Assembly (NCBI RefSeq): GCF_040024445.1
Contig: NZ_CP157276.1
Location: 310,001-374,000, forward strand
Reading direction: 5' to 3'
Source of the DNA: Prescottella soli
Lineage (GTDB): Bacteria > Actinomycetota > Actinomycetes > Mycobacteriales > Mycobacteriaceae
Length of the DNA stretch: 64,000 nucleotides
In this document: positions 42,475 through 50,812 of the stretch, in pieces
How positions within the stretch are numbered: position 1 is the stretch's first letter
How the letters are laid out: every line of letters begins with the position of its first letter
Position numbers and translations under genes: made by a program
Notes under the pieces: generated by a model
Told to the model about the DNA's origin: nothing
Database searches by the model: none
The model's input: the letters and a program-made list of their open reading frames with translations, nothing else

Positions 42475-44793
42475 TCACTCCCCGGCCCGGGCCGTGGCGC
42501 GGGCGTGATCGAGGAGGATGCGCCGTTCGGCGGCGGCGATGACGCGTCGGGTGCGGGCCGCGGAGTCCGGCGTCACGGACACCGAGGTGATGCCGCGGCG
42601 GACGAGGTGCTCGGCGAGGCGGGTGTCGGTGGAGACGGCCTGCCCGCACAGCGACGTCGTCATCCCGGCGGCGTGGGCGCGGTCGATGATGCGGTCGATG
42701 GCGTCGAGCACGGCCGGGTCCATGGTGTCGAACAGGTCCTTGCACACTTCGGAGTCGCGGTCGACGCCGAGCATCAGTTGGGTCAGGTCGTTGCTGCCGA
42801 TGGAGACGCCGTCGATGCCGAGGCTCGCGTAGGTGGGGATCCAGTACGCCACCGACGGGACCTCCGCCATGATCCACCGGTGCATGCCGCGGTCGGCGCC
42901 GAGCGGATGGGCGTCGAGTTGCGCCAGGCATGCGGCGAGTTCCCAGCGGGTGCGGACGAACGGGATCATCAGGTGCACGTTCGGCAGCCGCTGCCGGACC
43001 CGGTGCAGCACGTCCAGGTCGAGGGAGAACAGTTCGGGTTCGCGCACGTACCGGAAGCAGCCGCGGTAGCCGATCATCGGGTTGTCCTCGTCCGGCTCGA
43101 CGTCGCCGCCCTCGAGTTCGGCGAACTCGTTCGAGCGCAGGTCGACGGCCCGATAGACGACGGGGCGGGGCGCGAACGCGGCGGCGATGTGCTCGACGCC
43201 GGCGGCCATGTCGTCGACGTACTCCTGGCGGCGTCCGGCGGCGATCATTGCGGCGGGGTGCTTGCCACCGAGCGCGCCGGTGATCATGAATTCGGCGCGG
43301 AGCAGTCCGACGCCGTCGACGTCGGTGGCGGCGACGGACTCGGCGGCGTCGGGCGTGGAGAGGTTGACGTACAGCGTGGTGGCCGTGGTCTCGGCGGTCC
43401 CGGCGGTCGGCGCCGGCGCGGCCGGTTCGGTCCGGGTGGGCTGCGCGGGTGCCACGGCCCCGGCGTACACGGTGCCGCTGCCGCCGTCGACGGTGATCAC
43501 CGCGCCGTCCTCGATGACGCGGGTGGCGTCGTGGGTGCCGACGACGACGGGGCGGCCGAGTTCGCGACCGACGATCGCCGCGTGGCAGGTGACTCCCCCG
43601 CCGTCGGTGACGATCGCCGCGGCGCGGCGCAGCACGGGCAGCCAGTCGGGGCGGGTCATCGGGGCGACGAGGATGTCGCCGTCGACGAGCCTGCCGGAGT
43701 CGTCGAGTGCGGTCAGGACACGCGCGGTGCCGATCGCGGTGCCGGGGCCGGCGCCGAGGCCCCGGACGAGCGGTGTCCGGCCGTCCCGGGCGGGTTCGGC
43801 CGTGGACGGCGTGTCGGCGGTCTCTCCCAAGGTGGTGATCGGTCGGGTCTGGACCAGCCACAGGTGGCCGTCCTCGACCGCGAACTCGAGGTCCTGCGGT
43901 GCGCCGTAGTGTTTCTCCACCGACGCAGCCAGTTTCGCGACCTCCTGAACCTGCTCGGTGTCGAGCACCTGCCGTGCGCCCTCCGTGGGCGACAGGTCCA
44001 CCCGCCGGTCGCCGGTGGGCCCCGGCCGGATCGCGAAAGCCTGGGCGCCGATGTGCTTGTCCACCAACGTGAAATCGTCCTTCGACAGCACGTAGGTGTC
44101 GGGTTCGACCTGGCCGCCCACGATCACCTCGCCGAGCCCGAGGGCGGCCTCGACGACGATCCGGTCCCGCGCGCCGGTGCGCGGATCGGCGGTGAACGCG
44201 ACCCCAGAGCGTTCCGAGCGCACCATCAACTGGACGACGACCGCGATCGACGGTTCGTCGTCGTAGCCGCGCAAGGCGCGGTAGGTCAGCGCGCGCGGGG
44301 TCCACAGGGACGCCCAGCAGTTTCGGACCGCGTCGATCAGCGCGTCGTCGCCGACGACGTCGGTGTAGCTCTCGTGGATGCCCGCGAACGAGGTGTCGGC
44401 GGCGTCCTCGGCCGGCGCCGAGGAGCGCACCGCCACCGGGACGTTGTCGCCGAGATCGTCGTAGGCGCGACAGATCTCGGTGCGCATGTCGTCCGGGAGG
44501 GTCACGGAGCGGACGAGGGCCTGCAGTTCCCGTGACTCCCGGGTGAGGGCGGCGTCGTCGGCCGAGCGGAAGGCGGCGCCGCGCGTGGTCAGCTCGCGGC
44601 GGAGACCGGCGGCGTCCATCGCGGCCAGGTAGGCCTGCTCGGGGATGGCGAACGCCGGCGGCACCGGGAAGTTCCCGCGGGTGAGTTCGCCGAGATTGGC
44701 GGCCTTGCCGCCCACCGATGGGGCGTCCGCGGGGCCGAGACGGTCGATCGATGCGGTCCACCGCTGTCCCGTCGGGGACGACTGGGCTGTCAT
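42475..44793 (-). CDS. ppsA: Phosphoenolpyruvate synthase
   Basis: 772 residues. N-terminal ATP-grasp-like domain (SVGGKAANLGEL, VRSSAPAEDAADTSFAG), central phospho-His domain with His near residue 402 in DGGGVTCHAAIVGRELG, and C-terminal TIM barrel with SIGSNDLTQLMLGVDRD and catalytic Cys in LCGQAVS. Makes PEP from pyruvate, ATP and water, useful for gluconeogenesis. ATG 44793 has GAGGAG upstream. First gene of a three-gene operon with CBS and USP, divergent from the Acg-type gene with a DevR-like box between. Confidence 0.93.
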   Translation of the reverse strand: MTAQSSPTGQRWTASIDRLGPADAPSVGGKAANLGELTRGNFPVPPAFAIPEQAYLAAMDAAGLRRELTTRGAAFRSADDAALTRESRELQALVRSVTLPDDMRTEICRAYDDLGDNVPVAVRSSAPAEDAADTSFAGIHESYTDVVGDDALIDAVRNCWASLWTPRALTYRALRGYDDEPSIAVVVQLMVRSERSGVAFTADPRTGARDRIVVEAALGLGEVIVGGQVEPDTYVLSKDDFTLVDKHIGAQAFAIRPGPTGDRRVDLSPTEGARQVLDTEQVQEVAKLAASVEKHYGAPQDLEFAVEDGHLWLVQTRPITTLGETADTPSTAEPARDGRTPLVRGLGAGPGTAIGTARVLTALDDSGRLVDGDILVAPMTRPDWLPVLRRAAAIVTDGGGVTCHAAIVGRELGRPVVVGTHDATRVIEDGAVITVDGGSGTVYAGAVAPAQPTRTEPAAPAPTAGTAETTATTLYVNLSTPDAAESVAATDVDGVGLLRAEFMITGALGGKHPAAMIAAGRRQEYVDDMAAGVEHIAAAFAPRPVVYRAVDLRSNEFAELEGGDVEPDEDNPMIGYRGCFRYVREPELFSLDLDVLHRVRQRLPNVHLMIPFVRTRWELAACLAQLDAHPLGADRGMHRWIMAEVPSVAYWIPTYASLGIDGVSIGSNDLTQLMLGVDRDSEVCKDLFDTMDPAVLDAIDRIIDRAHAAGMTTSLCGQAVSTDTRLAEHLVRRGITSVSVTPDSAARTRRVIAAAERRILLDHARATARAGE

Positions 44794-44858
44794 CTTCGCT
44801 CCTCGGTGTGGATGCGGATGCCTGTTCTCAGCAAACACCCGGCGCGGTTCGTGCCACA

Positions 44859-44872
44859 GGGCCCAAGGTCAT
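44859..44872. promoter_or_regulatory. DevR/DosR-like box between ppsA and the acg-type gene
   Basis: GGGCCCAAGGTCAT matches the DosR core GGGACTWWAGTCCC at 9 of 14 positions (GGG.C.AA.GTC). It is nearly equidistant from the two divergent starts (66 and 70 bases), well placed to serve both. Confidence 0.45.
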
Positions 44873-44942
44873 CGGTCGGCGGACCGCGGGCGAGGGCACT
44901 GCGGCCCTTGTCGCGGTATCGGGCGGCGACGAGACTTGGTGG

Positions 44943-45920
44943 ATGGTGGCCGGTCCCGGAGTCGAGGAGATCCGTGCCGCGGTCGTGACCGCGTGTCGGG
45001 CGCCGTCGCTGCACAACAGCCAGCCGTGGCGCTGGCGCATGGTCGACGGGGGGCTGCAGTTGCATGCGGACCCCGCGCGGGCGGTGCCGGTGGCGGACCC
45101 GTTGGGCCGCCAGATGGTGATCAGTTGCGGCACCGCGTTGCATCATTTCGAGGTGGCGGTGACGCGGTACGAGGTCGGCGCGGTCGTCGAGCGACTGCCC
45201 GACCCGGACGATCCGATGTACCTGGCGTCGATCACGTTCGCGCCGCGGTCGGCGAGCCGGGTCGCGGCGACCGAGGAGTCGATCGTCGCGATGCGTCGGG
45301 CGATCGACCGGCGGCGCACCGACCGCCGCCCGTTCGGTGAGCCGCCGCCCCGGGACCTGAGCGGGCTCGCCGACGGCGTGGTGGAACTGTTCGCGGCGTC
45401 GCTGACGATGCTCGGGGACGACGGCCCGTCACGGCTGGCCGAGGCCGCCCGCTGCAGCGCGTCGGTCCGACGCTACGACCCGGCGTATCACGCGGAGCTG
45501 TACTGGTGGGCCGGGCACGCGCCGGCCGCCGAGGGCATCCCCGACACGGCCCTCCCGCTCGAGGGCGCCGTCTCGGTCGGCCGGGAGTTCCCGATCGGCA
45601 CCCTCACGTCGCCCACGTCGGGCCCGGACCGGGCGGCGCTCGCGGTGATCGGCACCGACGCCGACACCCGGCTCGACTGGCTGCGCAGCGGCCAGGCCCT
45701 CTCACACCTCCTGCTCACGGCCACCGCGCGCGGCATGGCGACGTGCCCGGTCACCCATCTCACCGAGGTCGCGGCGAGCCGGCGCATCGTGCGCGACGCC
45801 GCCGCGGCGGGCGGTGCGGGACACCGCTTCCCGCAGGTCGTCGTGCGTCTGGGTGCGAGTCCCGGAGGCACGCTGCCGCTGACCGGGCGGCGTCCGGTCG
45901 ACGAGGTGTGGACGGAATGA
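44943..45920 (+). CDS. Acg-family nitroreductase-like flavoprotein
   Basis: 325 residues of the Acg (Rv2032) family: FMN-binding CRAPSLHNSQPWRW near the N-terminus, RRTDRRPFG, and the late region SHLLLTATARGMATCPVTHLTE followed by PQVVVRLG. Mycobacterial Acg sequesters FMN in hypoxia and is a classic DosR target. ATG 44943; no strong ribosome site is visible, so the mRNA may be short-leadered. Confidence 0.88.
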   Translation: MVAGPGVEEIRAAVVTACRAPSLHNSQPWRWRMVDGGLQLHADPARAVPVADPLGRQMVISCGTALHHFEVAVTRYEVGAVVERLPDPDDPMYLASITFAPRSASRVAATEESIVAMRRAIDRRRTDRRPFGEPPPRDLSGLADGVVELFAASLTMLGDDGPSRLAEAARCSASVRRYDPAYHAELYWWAGHAPAAEGIPDTALPLEGAVSVGREFPIGTLTSPTSGPDRAALAVIGTDADTRLDWLRSGQALSHLLLTATARGMATCPVTHLTEVAASRRIVRDAAAAGGAGHRFPQVVVRLGASPGGTLPLTGRRPVDEVWTE

Positions 45921-45954
45921 TCCGCCGCGTCGGCGCGGCGCCGGGGGGTGCGGC

Positions 45955-46245
45955 TCAGGGGCCGGGCTGTGCGAACGCAGGTCGGTCACCGACCGCCGGT
46001 GGTAGGCCGTCCTCGGACAGATCGTGCGCGTCGCGCGCGAATGCCTCGTCGGTCGTCGGCTCCGGCCCCTCCACGATGGGATCCATTTCCCAGTCGTGGT
46101 CCTCCAAGATCACACTCGGACCAGGCGCGTTCGTCGATCGATCACCGCCTGCCGGTTCGGAGGCGCCCGTCGCAGCGCTCACGACGACGACACCCCCGAT
46201 GGCGATCGCCCCTGCCGCGACAGCTCCGATCAGAACCTTCCCCAC
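45955..46245 (-). CDS. Small exported protein of unknown function
   Basis: 96 residues: MGKVLIGAVAAGAIAIGGVVVVSAATGASEP is a signal peptide or anchor, then an acidic mature part (DHDWEMDP, EPTTDEAFARDAHD). No family recognised. Lies 27 bases after the 49-residue gene downstream of a USP gene, so it probably ends that operon. Confidence 0.62.
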   Translation of the reverse strand: MGKVLIGAVAAGAIAIGGVVVVSAATGASEPAGGDRSTNAPGPSVILEDHDWEMDPIVEGPEPTTDEAFARDAHDLSEDGLPPAVGDRPAFAQPGP

Positions 46246-46272
46246 CCTGCACCTCCAGTTCGAGTCTGCAGG

Positions 46273-46422
46273 TTACAGTTCCGCGGCATCCTCGGGTTCC
46301 GCGACCGTCGTGTCCCCCAGGACCACGCACGGGCGCCGGCGTGTGTACGCGTAGGCGATCGCGTCGGTCACCGCGATCGATGCCCCGGTGAGGAGGAAGA
46401 TCTGCTCCTCCGGCCTGTCCAC
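46273..46422 (-). CDS. Small protein, 49 residues, in the USP operon
   Basis: GTG 46422 is preceded by GGAGAGGA at good spacing and opens VDRPEEQIFLLTGASIAVTD, ending EPEDAAEL with TAA. Codon use favours G/C in third positions. It lies 24 bases after the USP stop and 27 before the exported-protein gene. Function unknown; seems a genuine short gene. Confidence 0.6.
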   Translation of the reverse strand: MDRPEEQIFLLTGASIAVTDAIAYAYTRRRPCVVLGDTTVAEPEDAAEL

Positions 46423-46446
46423 GACGCGTCCTCTCCGCCGGGCCCG

Positions 46447-47337
46447 TCACGACCGGACGATCATGAGCGGGCACGTCGCCGAGTGCAGGAGCACCGTGCT
46501 GGTCGAGCCGACGAGCATGCCCGCGAACCCGCCGCGGCCGTGGGTGCCGACCACCAGCAGCGCGGCAGACGCTGCGCGTTCGCACAGTTCCTCCGCCGAG
46601 TTCCCGCGGACCACGATCCGTGACACCGGCGTCTCCGGGTAGCGCTCGGCCCACCCGGCGAGACTTTCCGAGAGCACGGCCTGCTCGGCCACCTCGACCT
46701 CGTCCCACGGCAGGTCGAGTTGGTCGTCGAACACCGTGGACAGGGTGAACGGCGACCACGTGTGCATCGCCACCAACCCGACGCCGCGCAGCGACGCCTC
46801 CTCGAGCGCGGTCGAGAGGGCGGGGCGGCTGTTCTCGGTGCCGTCGATTCCGACGACGATCTCCCCGACGCCCGCGGCCTGTGCGGCGGGTTCGCGGATC
46901 ACGACCACCGGGCAGTGCGCGTGTGCCGCGAGCGCCACCGCCACCGAGCCCGCGAGGGCGGCGGTGACCTGGCCGAGGCCACGGCTGCCGACGACGACCA
47001 TGCGGGCGGACTTGGAGGCCTCGATGAGGGCGGGGCGGGCCGGACCGGTGAGGACCTCGCTGGAGATCTCGGTGACGGGCGCGGCGCTCTCGACGGTCCG
47101 GGCGATCGCGGCGGCCCGGTCCAGGTGCCCGTGGACCGCCCGGTCGCGGTCGGCGAAGTAGCTCGGTGGCAGCCGGATGCCGTCGCCGTACGGGGTGGGT
47201 GCCCCGAGCGCGGCGACGAGGTGGACCGGGCATCCGTGGAGCCGTGCCTCGCGGGCGGCCCAGTTCACAGCGGCGAAGGACGATTCGGAACCGTCGATTC
47301 CGACGACGACGGGCGCGCTCGTCTCGACTGTGTCCAC
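46447..47337 (-). CDS. Tandem universal stress protein
   Basis: 296 residues from GTG 47337, where GGAGGT is six bases upstream. Two USP domains: [20 protein letters not shown] with ATP loop [20 protein letters not shown], and [22 protein letters not shown] with [18 protein letters not shown]. Resembles DosR-regulated USPs. Divergent from devR, with a DevR-like box between, matching the Rv3134c-devR association in M. tuberculosis, though there the two are in one operon. Confidence 0.9.
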   Translation of the reverse strand: MDTVETSAPVVVGIDGSESSFAAVNWAAREARLHGCPVHLVAALGAPTPYGDGIRLPPSYFADRDRAVHGHLDRAAAIARTVESAAPVTEISSEVLTGPARPALIEASKSARMVVVGSRGLGQVTAALAGSVAVALAAHAHCPVVVIREPAAQAAGVGEIVVGIDGTENSRPALSTALEEASLRGVGLVAMHTWSPFTLSTVFDDQLDLPWDEVEVAEQAVLSESLAGWAERYPETPVSRIVVRGNSAEELCERAASAALLVVGTHGRGGFAGMLVGSTSTVLLHSATCPLMIVRS

Positions 47338-47397
47338 GGCGGGACCTCCACACACTCGAGTGCCACCCATCGTCGCCGCGACCGCCACGGCCGGGTA

Positions 47398-47411
47398 GGG
47401 CCGGAAGTCAC
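47398..47411. promoter_or_regulatory. DevR/DosR-like box between usp and devR
   Basis: GGGCCGGAAGTCAC matches the DosR core GGGACTWWAGTCCC at 10 of 14 positions. It lies 61 bases upstream of the USP start and 75 upstream of devR, consistent with autoregulation and co-activation of the USP. Confidence 0.5.
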
Positions 47412-47486
47412 CCCGCCGGCGAGGCCGGCGTGTGCGCGGTCCGATCGTCGTACGATCGGCTCATACGCACCCGGGAGGTGCCGAAG

Positions 47487-48116
47487 ATGCTGACAGTGTT
47501 CCTCGTGGACGATCACGAGGTGGTCCGCCGCGGCCTCGCCGAACTCGTCGACTCCGACGACGACATGCAGGTGGTCGGCCAGGCCGAGACCCGTTCCCAG
47601 GCGCTGGCCCGGATTCCCGCACTTCGACCGGATGTGGTGTTGCTCGATGTCCGCCTGCCCGACGGCAGCGGCATCGACGTGTGCCGGCAGCTGCGGACCA
47701 GGATGCCGGACCTGCGCTGCCTGATCGTGACCTCGTTCCGCGACGAGCGCGCGCTGCGGGACGCTGCGGCCGCCGGCGCCAGGGGCTACGTCGTCAAGGA
47801 CATCCGCGGCATGCAGCTGATGGAGGCGGTGCGCGAGGTCGGGGCCGGCGGCACGCTGCTGCCCGCGCCCCCGCCGACCCCCGGTCGGGCCCGGCGCCGC
47901 GCTCCGCTGCCCGAGGACCTCACCGCGCAGGAACGCCGCCTGCTCGCGCTGCTGGGCGAGGGGCTCACCAACCGGCAGATCGCGGCGCGGATGTTCCTGG
48001 CGGAGAAGACGGTCAAGAACTACGTGTCGCGGCTGCTGGCCAAGCTGGGCGTCGAGCGCCGCACCCAGGCGGCGGTGCTCGCCGCGCGCCTCCAGATCGC
48101 CACCGACCCGCGCTGA
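47487..48116 (+). CDS. devR: DevR/DosR hypoxia response regulator (NarL family)
   Basis: 209 residues. Receiver domain with acidic pocket [10 protein letters not shown], phosphoacceptor Asp 54 in [11 protein letters not shown], Thr/Ser in LIVTSF and Lys in [10 protein letters not shown]-terminal LuxR helix-turn-helix with [20 protein letters not shown] and [18 protein letters not shown], nearly the wording of M. tuberculosis DosR. ATG preceded by GGGAGG. The cognate kinase is probably the DevS-like protein 10 kb upstream. It should activate the genes of this island in hypoxia. Confidence 0.92.
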   Translation: MLTVFLVDDHEVVRRGLAELVDSDDDMQVVGQAETRSQALARIPALRPDVVLLDVRLPDGSGIDVCRQLRTRMPDLRCLIVTSFRDERALRDAAAAGARGYVVKDIRGMQLMEAVREVGAGGTLLPAPPPTPGRARRRAPLPEDLTAQERRLLALLGEGLTNRQIAARMFLAEKTVKNYVSRLLAKLGVERRTQAAVLAARLQIATDPR

Positions 48117-48127
48117 CGGTCGTCCGG

Positions 48128-48151
48128 TCGCGACTCGGAGGATCGTCGCGA
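48128..48151. terminator. Hairpin between convergent devR and the Rv2004c-like gene
   Basis: TCGCGAC, 10-nt loop, GTCGCGA, eleven bases after the devR stop. Modest 7-bp stem; may serve both convergent genes. Confidence 0.45.
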
Positions 48152-48160
48152 CACATCGGG

Positions 48161-49648
48161 TCAGTTCTGCGGCGCAGATGCCCATCTGGCGGCCGCCGCG
48201 ACCATCGTCCGCTCGACCGGCCCGCGGGTGTCGATGTCGGTGGCCTCCGGCCAGGGGTCCGCGCGTGCGGCCATCGCCCGGGCGATGTCGGGGGCGGCCT
48301 CGGAGTCGTGGGCGCGGCCGGTGGCGGCGCGTTCACGCAGGCGACGTTCGGCGACGTCCGGCGGGGCGACGCACCGCAGCGGCACCAGGTCTGCGCGGGC
48401 GGCGGCGGCGACCCCGCCGGCGCTGGTGCGCCAGTCGGCGTCGGTCCAGGACGCGTCCAGCACGACCGAGACGCCCCGGTCGAGGTGCGGGCGAGCCCGG
48501 TCCAGCAGCGTCTCGTACACCCGGGCGGTGGCGTCGGCCGAGTACCGGCCGCGGCCGAACCCCGGGTCCGGGTCGGTGTCGCGTTCGGCGGCGAACAACT
48601 CGCGCCGGATCGCGTCGCTCGACACCAGCTCGGCGCCCACCTCCGCGGCGAGGGCGTGGGCGACGGTCGACTTCCCGGTGGCGGGCAGCCCGCCGACGAT
48701 CGCCAACCGCACGGCGCCGCGCGCGAGGTGTTCCTCGGCGAGGGCGGTGTGGCGCAGCGCGTCCTGCGCCGACTCGGCGCGGCCCTGCAGGTGCCGGACG
48801 CAGTCGACCTTCGCGCGCATGAAGGCCCGGTAGGCGACGTAGTGGTGCCGCAGCGATCCCGGGGCCGGGTCGCCGGCAGTGGCCGCGTGCCGGTCGAACA
48901 GCCGCCCGGCCAGGTCGGGGCGGCCCAGGAACTCGAGATCCATTGCCAGGCAAGCGATGTCGTCGAGTGCATCGAGGTAGCGGAGTCGGTCGTCGAACTC
49001 GAGGCAGTCCAGGATGCGCGGGCCGTCGCCCAGCCAGAAGATGTCGTCGGCCAGCAGGTCGCCGTGCCCGTCGACGATGCGCCCGGCCGATATGCGCTCG
49101 GCAAACAGCGCCTCCCGGCCGTCGAGGTACCGCAGCACCCGCCGCTCGAGCGCGACGAGTCGGTCGTCGTCGAGGACGTGCTGGTCGAGCGCGCGGGTTT
49201 CGCGAATGTTGTTGCACCACCGTCGGCGGACCGCGGCCGCCGTGCCCTCCGCCGAGATGTCCGGCCCGCGCAGCGCCCGGGCGTGGAAGTGCGCGACCGT
49301 GTCGGCGATCGCGTCGATCCGGTCCCCGACGTCCCCGACGTCCCCGCCGCGCACCAGTGTCGACAGCCGGGCGTCCTCGGGCATCCGGCGCATCACCACC
49401 AGCGGCTCGCCCGCCGCGGCGTCGGGGTCGGGCAGTTCGACGACCCCCAGGTAGACGTCGGGTGCCAGGCGCCGGTTCAGCTCCACCTCGCGGGCGCACA
49501 CCGCCCGCCGGGCGTCACGGCTGCGGAAGTCGAGGAACTCGGTGCGGATCGGTTTTTTCGCCTTGTACACGCGGTCGCCGAGGAGGAACACCACCCCCGA
49601 ATGCGTCTCGTGCAGGGCGGCGTACGGCTGCCCGGCGGTCGCGTCCAC
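48161..49648 (-). CDS. Bifunctional APH-like/AAA kinase protein (Rv2004c-like)
   Basis: 495 residues. N-terminal aminoglycoside-phosphotransferase-like half (VYKAKKPIRTEFLDF, then the catalytic loop HGDLLADDIFWLGDGPRILD near residue 195) and C-terminal P-loop half with Walker A VGGLPATGKST near residue 317 and VVLDASWTDADWR. The same two-domain protein, Rv2004c, belongs to the M. tuberculosis DosR regulon. Substrate unknown. Downstream of a His-rich gene by six bases, so both may be one transcript. Confidence 0.87.
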   Translation of the reverse strand: MDATAGQPYAALHETHSGVVFLLGDRVYKAKKPIRTEFLDFRSRDARRAVCAREVELNRRLAPDVYLGVVELPDPDAAAGEPLVVMRRMPEDARLSTLVRGGDVGDVGDRIDAIADTVAHFHARALRGPDISAEGTAAAVRRRWCNNIRETRALDQHVLDDDRLVALERRVLRYLDGREALFAERISAGRIVDGHGDLLADDIFWLGDGPRILDCLEFDDRLRYLDALDDIACLAMDLEFLGRPDLAGRLFDRHAATAGDPAPGSLRHHYVAYRAFMRAKVDCVRHLQGRAESAQDALRHTALAEEHLARGAVRLAIVGGLPATGKSTVAHALAAEVGAELVSSDAIRRELFAAERDTDPDPGFGRGRYSADATARVYETLLDRARPHLDRGVSVVLDASWTDADWRTSAGGVAAAARADLVPLRCVAPPDVAERRLRERAATGRAHDSEAAPDIARAMAARADPWPEATDIDTRGPVERTMVAAAARWASAPQN

Positions 49649-49654
49649 CGACGT

Positions 49655-49825
49655 TCAGCCGGCCTCGCCGTGTTCGTCGTAATGGCCCTCGTGCTCGGCG
49701 TGCCGGTGGCCGTCGTGGAGGTAGTCGACGTGGTCGCCGTGCTGGATCTTCTCGTGTCCGCAGTTCTCGCCGTGGACGTGCGGGTGATCGGACGGGTCGT
49801 GCGGATGGTGCTCGGATGAGGTCAT
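49655..49825 (-). CDS. Small His-rich protein, 56 residues
   Basis: ATG 49825 to TGA 49655. About 15 His among 56 residues (EHHPHDPSDHPHVHGENCGH, then HVDYLHDGHRHAEHEGHYDEH) and one Cys. It probably binds zinc, nickel or copper. Similar short proteins are common in actinobacteria and are often mislabelled zinc transporter permease; there are no membrane helices. Its ATG overlaps the stop of the decayed pfkB fragment (ATGA), showing it was once coupled to pfkB. Confidence 0.75.
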   Translation of the reverse strand: MTSSEHHPHDPSDHPHVHGENCGHEKIQHGDHVDYLHDGHRHAEHEGHYDEHGEAG

Positions 49826-49985
49826 GTTCCCTGCCTCTCGGTCGTCTCCACCCTGACGCTGTCCACGCTAGTGGCGTCGGCGAGGCGGTGGTAGAGGTTC
49901 TCGATTTCCTCGCGCCGGCACGGCCGGGTGCCCGGCGTGGTGAGCATGGCGGCCCCCGCGGCCATGCCGAGACGGACGGCGTCGC
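49822..49985 (-). pseudogene. pfkB 3'-end remnant (PfkB-family sugar kinase)
   Basis: Minus-strand frame ending at 49822 reads RDAVRLGMAAGAAMLTTPGT then CRREEIENLYHRLAD, a clear PfkB C-terminus (the helix after the GAGDS anion hole). The body of the kinase, about 250 residues, is missing: upstream the frame turns into Arg/Pro-rich nonsense. In M. tuberculosis pfkB (Rv2029c) is a DosR gene beside hspX and a USP, so loss of pfkB from a formerly complete island is likely. The breakpoint is near 49985-50005. Confidence 0.75.
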
Positions 49986-49989
49986 GGCT

Positions 49990-50330
49990 GTCGCCGACAC
50001 CGTCGACCTGCTGACCGCGTGGGACGGGGCGCGCCTGGCGGTCGTGGTCGATCTGGTGCTGCGCACACCCCCGGCCCCGGGCCGGATGCACCGGCTGGAC
50101 CTCGGCGGCTGCGCCACGGCGGGGCGCCGGGCGGCCACGGCGTGGACGTGGGCGCCGCCCTCGCGCTGGCGCGAGTCCTCGGCGCCGGGCCGCAGCGGGT
50201 GGTGCTCTACGCGGTCGAGGGGGTCGACGTGGGGGCCGGCGTGGGGCTGTCACCGGCCGTGCGCCGGGCCGTCCCGGCGGCCGCCGCGGCCGTCGCGTCG
50301 GAGTTGGTCAGCGGTAGCGTTCGGCGTCAC
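49990..50330 (+). pseudogene. Hydrogenase maturation protease (HycI/HyaD-type) remnant, frameshifted
   Basis: Plus strand. One frame reads DTVDLLTAWDGARLAVVVD to PPAPGRMHRLDLGG (about 49997-50105), then the match continues in another frame from HGVDVGAALALARVLGAG through VVLYAVEGVDVGAGVGLSPA to AAAVASELV (about 50132-50310). The switch is near 50105-50130. The N-terminal GNxxRxDDG motif is absent. So the gene lost its start at the breakpoint with pfkB and has a frameshift; it cannot make a working protease. Confidence 0.7.
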
Positions 50331-50640
50331 GCGCCATCGCGACCAGCCGCTCCGCGAGCGGGGTGAGCTCGGCGCGGTCGGCGTCCTCGGCGATCGCGGT
50401 GGCGACGTCCTCCGCGGCGCAGCGCAGCTCGAACATCCGATCCGAGAGCGCGGAGGCCTCCTCGGCGGTGAGCACCACCGCGTCGGCGGGGATCGACGTT
50501 CCCTTCACCGCGCTGCGCTGCTCGTAGGCCCGCTGGCGGCACGACTGTCGGCAGTACCGGCGGCGGCGGCCGATCCCGACCGCGGCGACCTCGCGCCCGC
50601 ACCACACACACGACACGGGTTTCCGGGGAGCTGCGGCCAT
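50308..50640 (-). CDS. Small zinc-ribbon-like protein of unknown function
   Basis: 110 residues. N-terminal CVWCGREVAAVGIGRRRRYC followed by RQSCRQRAYEQR is a CxxC...CxxxC ribbon; the C-terminal half is an acidic helical region (EEASALSDRMFELRCAAEDV, then LAERLVAMARDAERYR). Likely nucleic-acid or protein binding. Start at ATG 50640. Its 3' end overlaps the hydrogenase-protease remnant on the other strand. Confidence 0.72.
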   Translation of the reverse strand: MAAAPRKPVSCVWCGREVAAVGIGRRRRYCRQSCRQRAYEQRSAVKGTSIPADAVVLTAEEASALSDRMFELRCAAEDVATAIAEDADRAELTPLAERLVAMARDAERYR

Positions 50641-50713
50641 GGTCGAACACCTTACTGCGGACCGCCGGCGGCGACCCCGGTAAGATGATGCGGCCGCATC
50701 CACAGGAATCTCG

Positions 50714-50739
50714 GGAACGATTCGAGATTTCGGGACGTT
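50714..50739 (+). promoter_or_regulatory. SigR/SigH-type promoter upstream of rbpA
   Basis: GGAAC (50714-50718), exactly 18 bases, GTT (50737-50739) matches the oxidative-stress ECF sigma consensus GGAA(T/C)-N18-GTT. A 7-bp inverted repeat AATCTCG/CGAGATT overlaps it. rbpA is a known SigR target in Streptomyces coelicolor. Confidence 0.65.
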
Positions 50740-50812
50740 GTAGATGGTTGTGAACGCTCGGTGCGCCGCCAAAGGCGAACTGGCGCGGTGACGAACGAAG
50801 AGAGGACACACC

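Noticed and set aside
41603-44761. Very long minus-strand open frame (about 1050 codons)
   Set aside because: It is an Arg/His/Pro-rich shadow running through PEP synthase, CBS and USP genes; only the USP part is real in that frame. Known domains occupy the other frame.
49868-50253. Full minus-strand small gene at the pfkB remnant
   Set aside because: Only the last ~50 codons look protein-like (PfkB C-terminus); the rest is an Arg/Pro-rich read of the opposite-strand protease remnant.
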